A stretch of DNA of 64,000 nt from an uncultured Prevotella sp. (GTDB lineage Bacteria > Bacteroidota > Bacteroidia > Bacteroidales > Bacteroidaceae), in the NCBI GenBank assembly GCA_900548585.1, contig URLI01000003.1:1-64000 (forward strand), in the 5' to 3' direction. Positions 8,298-16,692 of the stretch are shown here, piece by piece. Position 1 is the stretch's first letter. Each line of letters opens with the position of its first letter. A model generated the notes under the pieces. The model saw only the letters and a list, made by a program, of their open reading frames with translations. It had not been told where the DNA came from and searched no databases. Both the position numbers and the translations under genes were made by a program.

Positions 8298-9116
8298 ATG
8301 AAAAAGATTGTTTTTTTTGTAGTGGCGATGGTTGCCGTTGCCGCGTGTGGCAACATGAAGGGTGATGCCAAGGGATCAGGAAGTGGCACGTTGGCCAAGG
8401 ACAGCGTCGCCGACTCTGTGCTGTTAGGGGATGGAGAGTCGCAGAGTGAAGTCAGGGTGAGGGTCGTATTCCCAGTGGGAGACGATCTGGTCGCCAAGAA
8501 CATCAGGGATTTTATCAGGGAACAACTCGACTCCAAAAACAGTGCGGATTCCCGGGACGTAAGGAAGATGGTGCGTGGGTATGTGGAGGAAAGCAAGAAG
8601 GAAATGACCGCCATTCATGCCCAATACGAAGGTTCCCAAAAACCAGGATTGTCAGATTTTATGGATATAGATGTGCTGTACGAGGACGAGGATTTCATAA
8701 CAATGTATGTGTTCTGCTCGGTGTATACCGGGGGAGCGCATGAAAGTCATTTTGTGAGGGGTGTCACTTTCAGCAAGAAAGACGGAGCGAAGGTTGGCGT
8801 TGAGATATTGTCAAGAGACAAGATTGGCGACATAAGGAAGGCTGTGGACGACGGCATCACCGATTACTTGCGGAAGTATTTCGACGGCAATTATGACAAG
8901 GCGGACAACCCTGCCCTGGAAGGCGAGGATGGCAAGCCGGCCATTGCCGAGCTGCCGCAGGAAGGACTGTACATACAGGGCGACAGCGTGGTGTTCCAGT
9001 ATCAGGACTACGAGGTGGGACCGTATGCTTTCGGCCGTCCCTGCGTGAAACTATCGCTTGGCGACATGAAGAAGAAAGGCTGGCTAAGCGAGGATTTCGC
9101 TAATAAAGTGAAGTGA
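8298..9116 (+). CDS. DUF3298/RsiV-like lipoprotein
   Basis: This 272-residue protein has a signal peptide with lipobox VAAC (Cys at residue 17). The C-terminal half carries the DUF3298 pattern: YTGGAHESHF near residue 150, a conserved LSRDKIGDIRKAV-like helix, and a GLYIQGDSVVFQYQDYEVGP-type strand pair near the end. The domain occurs in cell-surface proteins such as RsiV. In Bacteroidetes it is usually a lipoprotein of unknown role. The first 60 residues after the cysteine are Ser/Gly/Asp-rich linker. Confidence 0.8.
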   Translation: MKKIVFFVVAMVAVAACGNMKGDAKGSGSGTLAKDSVADSVLLGDGESQSEVRVRVVFPVGDDLVAKNIRDFIREQLDSKNSADSRDVRKMVRGYVEESKKEMTAIHAQYEGSQKPGLSDFMDIDVLYEDEDFITMYVFCSVYTGGAHESHFVRGVTFSKKDGAKVGVEILSRDKIGDIRKAVDDGITDYLRKYFDGNYDKADNPALEGEDGKPAIAELPQEGLYIQGDSVVFQYQDYEVGPYAFGRPCVKLSLGDMKKKGWLSEDFANKVK

Positions 9117-9120
9117 CAAT

Positions 9121-9136
9121 GCGCCGGGCGCGGCGC
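9121..9136. terminator. Short GC-rich hairpin between convergent genes
   Basis: GCGCCG at 9121-9126 pairs with CGGCGC at 9131-9136 around a four-base loop, four bases after the stop codon at 9116. It lies between convergent genes and may terminate the lipoprotein operon. Confidence 0.45.
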
Positions 9137-9157
9137 GCTTTCGGTTTAATCCGCTTG

Positions 9158-9709
9158 TCAATGAGTTTTTTGGTGTAAATCGTCAACAAGCCGTCTCACC
9201 CCATCGCGAATGCTTTGCAGCCCGAATTGTTCGGGCTGCAACTCGTCTATGGCCATCCACTCCGCGTCGGCGGCATCATCCGCCGCCACAACGTTGCCAG
9301 GGTCTGCCACCTCGCAACGGAAGAAAAGGTCCATGGTGGGAATGCCAATCCCGCTGTATGTGTAGTTGTTCGGCAGCGAGAACAGAAACTCTGCTGCAAC
9401 AACCGTCAGTCCCGTTTCCTCCTTCACCTCGCGCCTCACGGCCTCTTCTGCCGTCTCGCCGATGTCGCAGAAGCCGCCTGGCAGGTCGAGTGTCCCCCGT
9501 GCCGGTTCCCTGCCGCGCCTCACCACGAGCAGCCTTCCGCCACCGTCGAATATGAATGCCGCCGTCGCCGCCGCCGGGTTCATGAACATCTCGAAGCCGC
9601 AGCAGGCGCATCGCTTGCTCTTGGCGGAATTTTCCTCAAACCGCTCCGCTCCGCACACTGGGCAGAACCTGTATTCCCGCAGCGGGTGTTTTCCCGTTTT
9701 CACCGGCAT
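9158..9709 (-). CDS. Nudix hydrolase with N-terminal zinc ribbon
   Basis: This 183-residue protein hydrolyses a nucleoside diphosphate linked to another moiety; the substrate is not predictable. Residues 12-38 form a small zinc ribbon (CPVC and CACC pairs), as in NudC-type enzymes. The Nudix box is complete at about 76-98: GGFCDIGETAEEAVRREVKEET has the G-x5-E-x7-RE-x2-EE spacing. It is shorter than true NudC and lacks the N-terminal NudC domain. It is convergent with the lipoprotein pair. Confidence 0.9.
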   Translation of the reverse strand: MPVKTGKHPLREYRFCPVCGAERFEENSAKSKRCACCGFEMFMNPAAATAAFIFDGGGRLLVVRRGREPARGTLDLPGGFCDIGETAEEAVRREVKEETGLTVVAAEFLFSLPNNYTYSGIGIPTMDLFFRCEVADPGNVVAADDAADAEWMAIDELQPEQFGLQSIRDGVRRLVDDLHQKTH

Positions 9710-9734
9710 CGAAGCAATGCTTTTCAGTCTGTTG

Positions 9735-10886
9735 TCAGAGAAGTCCGCGCAGTTCGGCCTCGAAGTCCTTCATCTGCGTGTCCCGTTTGTACAACATGCT
9801 GTTGCGGTCAACGAGGAAGAACGTCGGCAGTTGCTGAACGTTGTATCTCATAAGAATCTCGTTGGCATCCGCCCCCTCTGCACGGACGCACACCCACGGC
9901 AGCGCCGCCGTCTGCTGTTTCCAGAAATGCTCGTCCTCGTCTGTCGACACTTGGTAAATCTCCAGTCCGCTTGCGTGGTATTTGTCATACAGCTCGCGCA
10001 GCATCATAATCCTCTTTGTACTGTTCTCCGATGCGAAGACGTGGAAGTCGAGGAACACCACCTTGCCTCGGAGGCTGGTAAGCCGCCGCGTCACCCCGTG
10101 GTTGTCCTTCAGTGCGATGTCTATTATGTTTGAGGTGTTGATCCTCGCAGGGTCTATCCCCTCGTTCATGCTGCGCAGTATTCTCTGGTTCTTCATGCCC
10201 TCGATGGTGATGTTGTGCAGGTTCTGCCCTCGCAGCGAGTTCGGGTGGAACGTGTCCCAGCTGGTTGCCACTGCCCCGAACACCTTCACGTCGTCGGCAT
10301 CGGTGCGCGGGTTGAAGATGAACGCGCTGCCCAGTGTCTGGAACAGTGCGAAGTACGAGTATGCCTTCATCGGCTCCTTGAAAATGTAGTTCCGCGTGAC
10401 GTCCCGCTTGTATGCCTTCACCATTCTCTGTATGGAGTCCTCTGTCGCCGCCACGCCCATTCCCGGGTTCCGGCTCACCTCCCTTGCCTTTTGCTGTAGT
10501 GCCATCTGCTTTAGTGTCAGTTCCTTTATCTTCTGGCAGTTCTCCGACCCTTCCACGGTGTATTCCGATGCCATTCCGGGGTAACGCGCCGTCACCGTCA
10601 CCGTCTCGGTGGAGTCGATGCTTATGTTTATTATCTGTGCGTCGATGCGCAGGCGGTAGAACTCTGGTGCCTCCGGCTTCGCGCCGCTGAACGAGAAAGC
10701 CCCGTCCTCGCTGAGTTTCACCGAGTCGGTCTTCACAGGCCCGTCGAGGCTCATGTTCTCGAGATACAGCATGGAGTCCTTGGCGTTGGTGATGTTCCCG
10801 GCGATGTGGAATTTCCCCTTGTCGCACGCCGTGAGAGCCACGGCAGCCATTGCGCAGATTACAGTTCTAATAATGTAACGTTTCAT
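9735..10886 (-). CDS. Thioredoxin-fold lipoprotein lacking the CXXC motif (DUF4369-like N-terminus)
   Basis: From MKRYIIRT this is 383 residues with a lipobox LTAC near residue 20. The N-terminal half resembles the DUF4369 module that precedes thioredoxin domains in many Bacteroidetes lipoproteins. The C-terminal half has the thioredoxin-like fold, with the strand VVFLDFHVF and the cis-proline segment QQLPTFFLVD. The catalytic site is altered: where WCxxC is expected the sequence reads FASENST, with no cysteine. It should not be a normal disulfide oxidoreductase and may be a binding or scaffold paralogue. The start at 10886 gives a proper signal peptide; the upstream ATG at 10991 adds 35 unlikely residues. 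Confidence 0.8.
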   Translation of the reverse strand: MKRYIIRTVICAMAAVALTACDKGKFHIAGNITNAKDSMLYLENMSLDGPVKTDSVKLSEDGAFSFSGAKPEAPEFYRLRIDAQIINISIDSTETVTVTARYPGMASEYTVEGSENCQKIKELTLKQMALQQKAREVSRNPGMGVAATEDSIQRMVKAYKRDVTRNYIFKEPMKAYSYFALFQTLGSAFIFNPRTDADDVKVFGAVATSWDTFHPNSLRGQNLHNITIEGMKNQRILRSMNEGIDPARINTSNIIDIALKDNHGVTRRLTSLRGKVVFLDFHVFASENSTKRIMMLRELYDKYHASGLEIYQVSTDEDEHFWKQQTAALPWVCVRAEGADANEILMRYNVQQLPTFFLVDRNSMLYKRDTQMKDFEAELRGLL

Positions 10887-11194
10887 ATCGCAGTGTGGTT
10901 GATTTTCTATTCGGATTGCAAATTTAATGTAAAATGCCGTCAAAGCAAAACAAAACAGCAAATTTTTCATACTGGCCGCGCTTGGTGGCATTTTTTGTGA
11001 TTTTCGTTGTTTGCCGTACCATTATAAGATTATTAGTGTGAAATAATTGAAATTTTCCATTGCAAATACTTTAAAATTCGTAATAAAGGATTAATTTTGC
11101 ACCGTCTAAGGTAAAAGTAACATAATTGAAACAGCAGAATAGCGTTCTGTTCTTGATGAAAACGGGGAAATACAATTAAAAACAAAGTATAAAA
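10887..11194. promoter_or_regulatory. Divergent promoter region
   Basis: About 300 AT-rich bases between divergent genes. A plus-strand -7 element TAATTTTG at 11092-11099 can serve the YitT-like gene, giving a leader of about 90 bases. No structured RNA or small gene was recognised. Confidence 0.45.
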
Positions 11195-12184
11195 ATGAAT
11201 GAAAAAATGAATGGCAAGAATGTGTTCTCTGCCGAAAACGTGAAAGCGCAGTTTGGTCAAATAGGGCATTTGTTGACCACGAAGAAATTCTGGGTTGAGT
11301 TGTTCATAATGACGGCCGGCATGTTCGTGGCTGCGGTTGGAGTCCATTTCTTTCTCATCCCGAGCAAACTCATCATTGGTTCGATAACCGGACTTTCGCT
11401 GGTCATATCCCAGGTACAGAGTCTTGTTTCGGTTGGTACGGTGATTTTCGTCATCAACGCCATACTGCTTGTCATGTCGTTCCTGCTCATTGGCAACGAG
11501 TTTGGCGCAAAGACGGTGTACACCGCGCTGATACTTGGCCCGATGGTCGATTTCCTCAACCTCGTGGCACCCATGAGCGAGTCTATGTTCACGCAGCACA
11601 TAGCCGGGCAGTCTTTCCTCAACCCGTGGTTCGACCTGCTCTGCTTCGTGGTGATACTGAGCGCGTCGCAGAGCATCCTGTTCAGCATAAACGCCTCGAC
11701 CGGTGGACTTGACATCCTCGCGAAGATAATAAACAAATATACTGGAATAAACCTCGGCACGGCGGTATCCATCTCGGGTGGCGCGATATGCTGCACGGCA
11801 TTCTACATAAACCCGGTAAACCTTGTGATAGTAGGTCTCATCGGGACGTGGCTCAACGGTCTTATCCTCAACCGTTTCATGGTAGACCTGCACTCGAAGG
11901 CCCGCGTGCTGATAATCTCGAACGAGTATGAGAGGATACGCGAATATGCAGTGAACATCCTCAAGAGGGGCGTGACGATGCACGAGGTGATGGGTGGCTA
12001 CACCCATGAGAAGAAGGTCCAGCTCGAAATCATAATGACAGGCGACGACCTCGGCAAGATGATGGAGTGGATCGGTGACAACAAGATCAACGCTTTCTGC
12101 ACGACGGACAGCATCCGTGAGGTACACGGGCTGTGGGTGAAGAGGAGAAAGCACTCGATGAAACTGGAAAACAAAGAGGCATGA
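11195..12184 (+). CDS. YitT family membrane protein
   Basis: This 329-residue protein begins with a cytoplasmic stretch of about 35 residues. Several transmembrane helices follow (about residues 37-230), including FIMTAGMFVAAVGVHFFLIP and the glycine-rich GGLDILAKIINKYTGI loop typical of the DUF161/YitT group. A soluble C-terminal DUF2179 domain (about 245-315) contains ILKRGVTMHEVMGGYT. The family is widespread and its transport substrate is not established. The stop codon overlaps the next start (ATGA at 12181-12184), so this protein and the porin are translationally coupled. Confidence 0.9.
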   Translation: MNEKMNGKNVFSAENVKAQFGQIGHLLTTKKFWVELFIMTAGMFVAAVGVHFFLIPSKLIIGSITGLSLVISQVQSLVSVGTVIFVINAILLVMSFLLIGNEFGAKTVYTALILGPMVDFLNLVAPMSESMFTQHIAGQSFLNPWFDLLCFVVILSASQSILFSINASTGGLDILAKIINKYTGINLGTAVSISGGAICCTAFYINPVNLVIVGLIGTWLNGLILNRFMVDLHSKARVLIISNEYERIREYAVNILKRGVTMHEVMGGYTHEKKVQLEIIMTGDDLGKMMEWIGDNKINAFCTTDSIREVHGLWVKRRKHSMKLENKEA

Positions 12185-13236
12185 TGAGCATGAAAACACT
12201 GGGACACGCAATGAGATATGGAGTTTTGCTGGTGGCGATGATGTTTTTCGCACCGGCGGCACACGCACAGGAGAGAAAGAAGGTAAGCCTCGACTTCGAG
12301 GCGCGGGGCGACTTTCAGTACCGCGACATTGACGGGACGAAGATGAAGGACGACTGCGGCTTCAGGGGGAACATAGTGAACGTCATACTAAAGGGCGACA
12401 TATCGCCGAAGTTCTCTTTTGCTTTCCGCAACCGCCTAAATGGCATTCACCGCGACTACTCGTTCTTCGACGCCACCGACTGGCTGTTCCTGACCTACAA
12501 GCCCACGGAGAACATTTCCGTGATGGCGGGGAAACTGATCGTGCAGTTGGCAGGATGGGAACTCTACCCCGCACCGATCGACTGCTACTACCTCTCTGAG
12601 TTCTGCTACAACTACCCATGCTACCAGTGGGGTGTGACGGGGCAGTACACCACCGGCAGCGGCAACGATGCCTTCAGCCTGCAAGTGTGCCAGAGCCCAT
12701 ACCAGAAGACATACAAGTCGCTCACGGAGAAAAGTGAGGATATGTATGCCGTCAATGCGCAGTGGATGGGGCGGCACGGCTTCTTCGAGCCGATGTGGTC
12801 TGTCAACCTGATGGAATATGCGCCGAACAAGTTCATCAACTACATCTCGCTCGGCAACCGCTTCCACCTTGCCGGCAACGTGCAGGTGGAGCTCGACCTG
12901 ATGAACCGCGCGGCATCGCACCAGGCGTTCTTCGGCAAGGACTGCTCGGTGGCGTGCCAGGTGTCATACCAGCCCGTGGAGAAACTGAACGTCTTCGCCA
13001 AGATGACTTATGAGGTCAACAAGTCAGGCACGGATGCCGACGTGGCAATAATTGACGGCACCGAGATGAAGCGCGTGAGCGGCGGCATCGAGTTCTTCCC
13101 GCTGAAGGACAAGAACGTGCGCATACACGGCAACTACAGTTACGCCTTCGGCAAGAACACGAACCCCAACGGCACGGTGCACGACAGGGAGACTGGCGTG
13201 AACATCGGTGTCACCTGGAGGGCTAAGGTGCTGTGA
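12181..13236 (+). CDS. Outer-membrane porin of the phosphate-selective O/P type
   Basis: This is a 351-residue protein with a signal peptide ending AAHAQ. The mature part shows the alternating aromatic and polar strands of a beta-barrel, with an aromatic-rich YYLSEFCYNYPCYQWG segment typical of Porin_O_P-like proteins in Bacteroidetes, and ends near the C-terminus in a strand containing GVNIGVTWRA. Its start overlaps the YitT-like gene by 4 bp, suggesting an inner- and outer-membrane pair for one solute. The substrate is unknown. Confidence 0.8.
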   Translation: MMSMKTLGHAMRYGVLLVAMMFFAPAAHAQERKKVSLDFEARGDFQYRDIDGTKMKDDCGFRGNIVNVILKGDISPKFSFAFRNRLNGIHRDYSFFDATDWLFLTYKPTENISVMAGKLIVQLAGWELYPAPIDCYYLSEFCYNYPCYQWGVTGQYTTGSGNDAFSLQVCQSPYQKTYKSLTEKSEDMYAVNAQWMGRHGFFEPMWSVNLMEYAPNKFINYISLGNRFHLAGNVQVELDLMNRAASHQAFFGKDCSVACQVSYQPVEKLNVFAKMTYEVNKSGTDADVAIIDGTEMKRVSGGIEFFPLKDKNVRIHGNYSYAFGKNTNPNGTVHDRETGVNIGVTWRAKVL

Positions 13237-13263
13237 GCGTTTAGTGGATTTCTTCCTGTGGTT

Positions 13264-13298
13264 AAGGAGCCAGTGGGGTGATTGCCCTCTGGCTCCTT
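13264..13298. terminator. Bidirectional terminator
   Basis: AAGGAGCCAG at 13264-13273 pairs perfectly with CTGGCTCCTT at 13289-13298 around a 15-base loop. It lies between the convergent porin gene and the secreted protein gene ending at 13311. Confidence 0.75.
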
Positions 13299-13310
13299 GA
13301 CCTTTATTGT

Positions 13311-14453
13311 TCAGAATGCCAGCACCGGACGTGCGTAGCAGTCGCCGTTGTACCATTCCGCCATGCACTCGATTAGCGACTTGCCCTTGTGGTTCCCCGA
13401 GGTGTATTTCGTGCCGACGTTGAAGGTGTCCATCGCGTTCTCGTCATAGCGCGTGCTTGTCCATAGCGGGCAGTAGTTGTGCGCCTCGCTTTCTGCCTCG
13501 AGCAGTTCCTTGTCGCTGTCGGCAACCTTGTCGAGTGTGCTGTTGAAGCGCGCCATCGGGTCATCGTAGATGTATGCCGAGCAACTGTATGTCGCGTCAG
13601 TCTCCACCGTCCGCCATCCTTTCATTCTCTGCGCCGTGCTGTTTCCGCACAGGTTTGCCAGCACGTCCCACATCTGTCCCGTCGCTGGTATGAACCACTC
13701 GCTCGACGTTGACGGGTGCGGCATTATGTTGGTGTAATAAACCGTCGGGCATTGCGCCACAAGGTTGTCGCCGTAGAACTCCACCACGTTGCGGCAGTGC
13801 TGCCTGCCGTCGACGTCGGCATACCACGACTTGCCGGTCTTCTTCACCTTTATGTCGCACTCGAAGTTGTCGTCCCATGTGAACTTCGTCGTCGGGAATG
13901 GCTCGTGCGTGACAGTGCTGAGGTTGTTGGGGTCGTGGGCGAACTTGCTGCACACCACATAGCCGTGTGTGAATCCCGCGTCCTTGTCGCCCTGTGCGAT
14001 GCGCTCCTTGTCGGTGACGGCAACGATGCCGATAACCGTCTTCCCTGCCACCGGCGCCGGTTTCTCGTCGGCCCACACAGGGTTTGTCCCTTCCGGGTCT
14101 ATGCTCACCAGTCCGCCGTCGCTCCATGTGCCGTCGCTGTAGTAATAGTCGCCCACCTTTGGCGGGGTGCCTGGCAGCACGATGTCCTCTCTCACCTTGC
14201 GGAAGACCATCTTCTTGATGTCAGAGAGATAGACGCGCACGCTCGCTCCGTCTTTTCTCTTCAGTTTGACATACTTCTCCACGGGTGTCACCGTCGTGGT
14301 GCTGTCTATCATGGCATACTCCAAGCCGTCGGTGTAGAATACCGTGGAGTCGTTGCTGTTGTCAACGAATACAACCTGCCTGCGCTCAACCGTCTGGCTC
14401 ATCGCGAGGCAACTGATGCCTATGAAAAGGCACGAAAACAAAAACCTTCTCAT
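13311..14453 (-). CDS. Secreted protein with FISUMP/fimbrillin-like C-terminal region
   Basis: This 380-residue protein has a Sec signal peptide (about residues 1-19, ending LAMSQ). An N-terminal 70-residue module ends in YLSDIKKMVF, a pattern also seen in the upstream neighbour (DDITEITF). The C-terminal half, with WFIPATGQMWDVLANLCGN and the terminal CYARPVLAF, resembles the repeated domain found in Bacteroidetes surface and fimbrillin-like proteins. The role is unknown, probably cell surface. It overlaps the upstream gene by 4 bp (ATGA). Confidence 0.65.
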   Translation of the reverse strand: MRRFLFSCLFIGISCLAMSQTVERRQVVFVDNSNDSTVFYTDGLEYAMIDSTTTVTPVEKYVKLKRKDGASVRVYLSDIKKMVFRKVREDIVLPGTPPKVGDYYYSDGTWSDGGLVSIDPEGTNPVWADEKPAPVAGKTVIGIVAVTDKERIAQGDKDAGFTHGYVVCSKFAHDPNNLSTVTHEPFPTTKFTWDDNFECDIKVKKTGKSWYADVDGRQHCRNVVEFYGDNLVAQCPTVYYTNIMPHPSTSSEWFIPATGQMWDVLANLCGNSTAQRMKGWRTVETDATYSCSAYIYDDPMARFNSTLDKVADSDKELLEAESEAHNYCPLWTSTRYDENAMDTFNVGTKYTSGNHKGKSLIECMAEWYNGDCYARPVLAF

Positions 14454-14839
14454 CGCTTAACGAATTTAGTAACCTTTGTTCCTTTCCTTATTATATATAT
14501 GCCTGGCTGGAGCGCGCTGCCGTTCATCTTGTGTCCCGACAGGCTGTAGATGTCGCAGCCGTCCGTGCCAGCGGGCTGCGCATCAGGCATGGTGACGCTT
14601 TCCACTCCTGCGGGCATGTCGTCGAAGGTTATCTCGGTGATGTCGTCATAGAAGAAAGGCGTTTGCCCGCCGTTCTTCTCCACGAAAGTGATTGTTTCTT
14701 CGCCGAAGTTAATTCTGTTGATGTCGTCAATGCCGAAAAGCCTGGTTTCCGTGCCAGTCCTAACTGTGACGACATTGTCTGCCAGCGCTGCTGCGGCAGG
14801 CAACATAATAAAGGCAAGTGCCGTTAGTTTTTTTCTCAT
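14450..14839 (-). CDS. Small secreted protein with type IX-like C-terminal tail
   Basis: This 129-residue protein consists of a signal peptide (about 1-20), a 45-residue module ending DDITEITFDD, and a C-terminal region (DIYSLSGHKMN, then LQPGIYIIRKG and a basic KFVKR end) that follows the pattern of sorting tails recognised by the type IX secretion system. It is almost nothing but a leader and tail, which is unusual. It may be a surface-anchored adaptor partner of the coupled downstream protein. Confidence 0.65.
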   Translation of the reverse strand: MRKKLTALAFIMLPAAAALADNVVTVRTGTETRLFGIDDINRINFGEETITFVEKNGGQTPFFYDDITEITFDDMPAGVESVTMPDAQPAGTDGCDIYSLSGHKMNGSALQPGIYIIRKGTKVTKFVKR

Positions 14840-14870
14840 AGTGATTGCTTTTTATTGATAATGGTTAAAA

Positions 14871-14988
14871 TGAGGCTGTGTCTTAACAGGCGCAGCCTCT
14901 TTTCCTCTGTTTGTTTGCAGGGACTTACTTCCCGTAAGTCCTCCCTGCATCTTGTCATTGAAGGCATACTGATTTTGACACACCCTCA
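14871..14988. repeat. Palindromic intergenic element with internal hairpin
   Basis: Outer arms TGAGGCTGTGTC (14871-14882) and GACACACCCTCA (14977-14988) are inverted with one mismatch. Inside is a hairpin at 14917-14948 (GCAGGGACTTAC against GTAAGTCCTCCCTGC). The GGGACTTAC...GTAAGTCC core also occurs in the elements at 29871-29967 and 30090-30186, and the outer arms recur at 121-150. It is a MITE- or REP-like non-coding repeat. Confidence 0.6.
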
Positions 14989-15020
14989 TTGCGTTTGTTT
15001 CCCGGTAAAACCGTATTGTG

Positions 15021-16625
15021 TCAAAACGCTATCTTCATTGTGCTGCGCTTTCCTGCGGCATTAAGGTTGACTATGTAAACGCCGCCCTTGCAGTTTTCCG
15101 GGATGGCAATCTTGCCCTCGGCATCGGTTTTCAGGCCTCTTGCCACGTTCATGCCTGCCGGCGTGTATATGTCGGCGCTGCATGCAGTCCCGCCCGGGAC
15201 GCGTATCACCCCATTGTCGAAGCATGCCTTTGTTGCCCCGTCGTCCCACTGTGCGGTGGAAATTCCCGTCGTGGTGTCGGTGGTGATGCTCTTGCCGAAC
15301 ACCATGAACGAGTTTGCGAAAAGCGCCGATGTCTCGCTTGTCGGTGGCACGCCGCAGAATGCCATGGTGCGCCCGTCGGCGCTCAGGTATGGGTAGCCCG
15401 TAACCACCTGTTTCTCGACTCCCATGTCAGGCCGTTCCACTGTGTAGGCTTCAGAGAAGTCCTTACCCGACCTGTCCTTGAGCCAGTCGGTGAACGGTAC
15501 TGGGGCGGCGCCGCTTACCGGATAGGCCACGCACGCCGTCGCGAGGTAATACCCTTCGTATGACGTGGGTATCAGTTTCTGCGTCAGCAGCCCGCCGTCC
15601 ATGAGCAGGTTCAGTGCCTTGTACCCCTTGTATTCGGGGAACGCCTTGCTCTCGCCTGTCCTGAGGTTGAGGTAGTAGGGGTATATTAAAATGCTGTTTT
15701 CATTCCCATTGGTTTTGACTGTCTCCTGCAGCGCTCCCATTATTGCCTCTCCTGACGATGATAGCACGAGGTCGAAGGCGTCGAGGGAATATGGCTTCTT
15801 ACGGTCATTGCATGCCTTCATCCATTTGTTGAAGGCCTCGTTGAAGGCGGCCTCCTGCTCCTCGTAGGCCGGGTCGTTGTAGTCGACGCTCACATAGTCC
15901 TCCCACTTGGGCTCCTCGCCTGGTTCCGGCGCGTCGGTGTTGAAGAAGTATGACAGTGTTGGGCGCGTAAGCGTGTATTTCCCGTCGTCTCCCCTGACCC
16001 ACACAAGCAACTCGAAGTTGTTGCCCAGATTTTCGCAGAGCCTTCCCACGGCATATTTGCCGTCGTCTGTGCAGAAGTGTGCCGTGCACCATTGCGGCTT
16101 CAGTCCCAGCCCATCCTTTTCTGGCACGTCCAGTATGTGTGTCTCGAACGTGCCGTCTCCTTTCCTCGTCATTATGAACGGAGCGGTGTCGTATGCGTCG
16201 TCGCTGAAGAACCCCACTACGAATGCCCCGTCCGGCGTGATGTATTTGGCTTTCACCATGGGGTGGTCTTCCATGGAAGAGTTGAAGATGTATGGCTCAC
16301 TGCCGCCGGGGTGTTCCAGCCTTGTCTCGATGCCCTCTGTCACCAAGACATCTCCTGCCGCCGTTATTCCATTCACCTCGGTTTCGCTTCCCTCGCTCCC
16401 CATGTACCTGAAAGAGTTCTTTTCGGTGTCGTAAACGAATGCGGTGCCGGTGTAACTGCCGAATATGAACTTGCCGTTAGGGTTGACCCCCAGGATTGGT
16501 ATTCTGGAGTCGCTTTCCGGAAAGAACACTGGTTCTTTCTCGATACTCACCGTGGCGTTTCCCTGTGCGTTCGCCGCCTGTGTCAATGCCATTGAAAGTA
16601 TTAATACTGATAATGCTTTTCTCAT
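15021..16625 (-). CDS. Secreted protein of unknown function with type IX-like tail
   Basis: This 534-residue protein has a signal peptide (about 1-20, ending ANAQG). The mature protein contains repeated strand blocks of the kind found in beta-propeller-like surface proteins, such as GVNPNGKFIFGSY and SADGRTMAFCGVPP. The C-terminal 80 residues have the DIYTPAGMNVARG and GGVYIVNLNAAGKR pattern of a type IX sorting domain. It is one of three secreted-protein genes in a row on the same strand. Function is not predictable from motifs. Confidence 0.65.
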   Translation of the reverse strand: MRKALSVLILSMALTQAANAQGNATVSIEKEPVFFPESDSRIPILGVNPNGKFIFGSYTGTAFVYDTEKNSFRYMGSEGSETEVNGITAAGDVLVTEGIETRLEHPGGSEPYIFNSSMEDHPMVKAKYITPDGAFVVGFFSDDAYDTAPFIMTRKGDGTFETHILDVPEKDGLGLKPQWCTAHFCTDDGKYAVGRLCENLGNNFELLVWVRGDDGKYTLTRPTLSYFFNTDAPEPGEEPKWEDYVSVDYNDPAYEEQEAAFNEAFNKWMKACNDRKKPYSLDAFDLVLSSSGEAIMGALQETVKTNGNENSILIYPYYLNLRTGESKAFPEYKGYKALNLLMDGGLLTQKLIPTSYEGYYLATACVAYPVSGAAPVPFTDWLKDRSGKDFSEAYTVERPDMGVEKQVVTGYPYLSADGRTMAFCGVPPTSETSALFANSFMVFGKSITTDTTTGISTAQWDDGATKACFDNGVIRVPGGTACSADIYTPAGMNVARGLKTDAEGKIAIPENCKGGVYIVNLNAAGKRSTMKIAF

Positions 16626-16692
16626 CTCTGTAATGTTTGTTATTGTAAGATAAAGTTCCTTGTTTATGCACGTCGCTTCCCGCGCCGTGGCT

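Noticed and set aside
10887..10991. Earlier start for the thioredoxin-fold lipoprotein
   Set aside because: It adds 35 residues upstream of the lipobox leader, which would prevent export as a lipoprotein.
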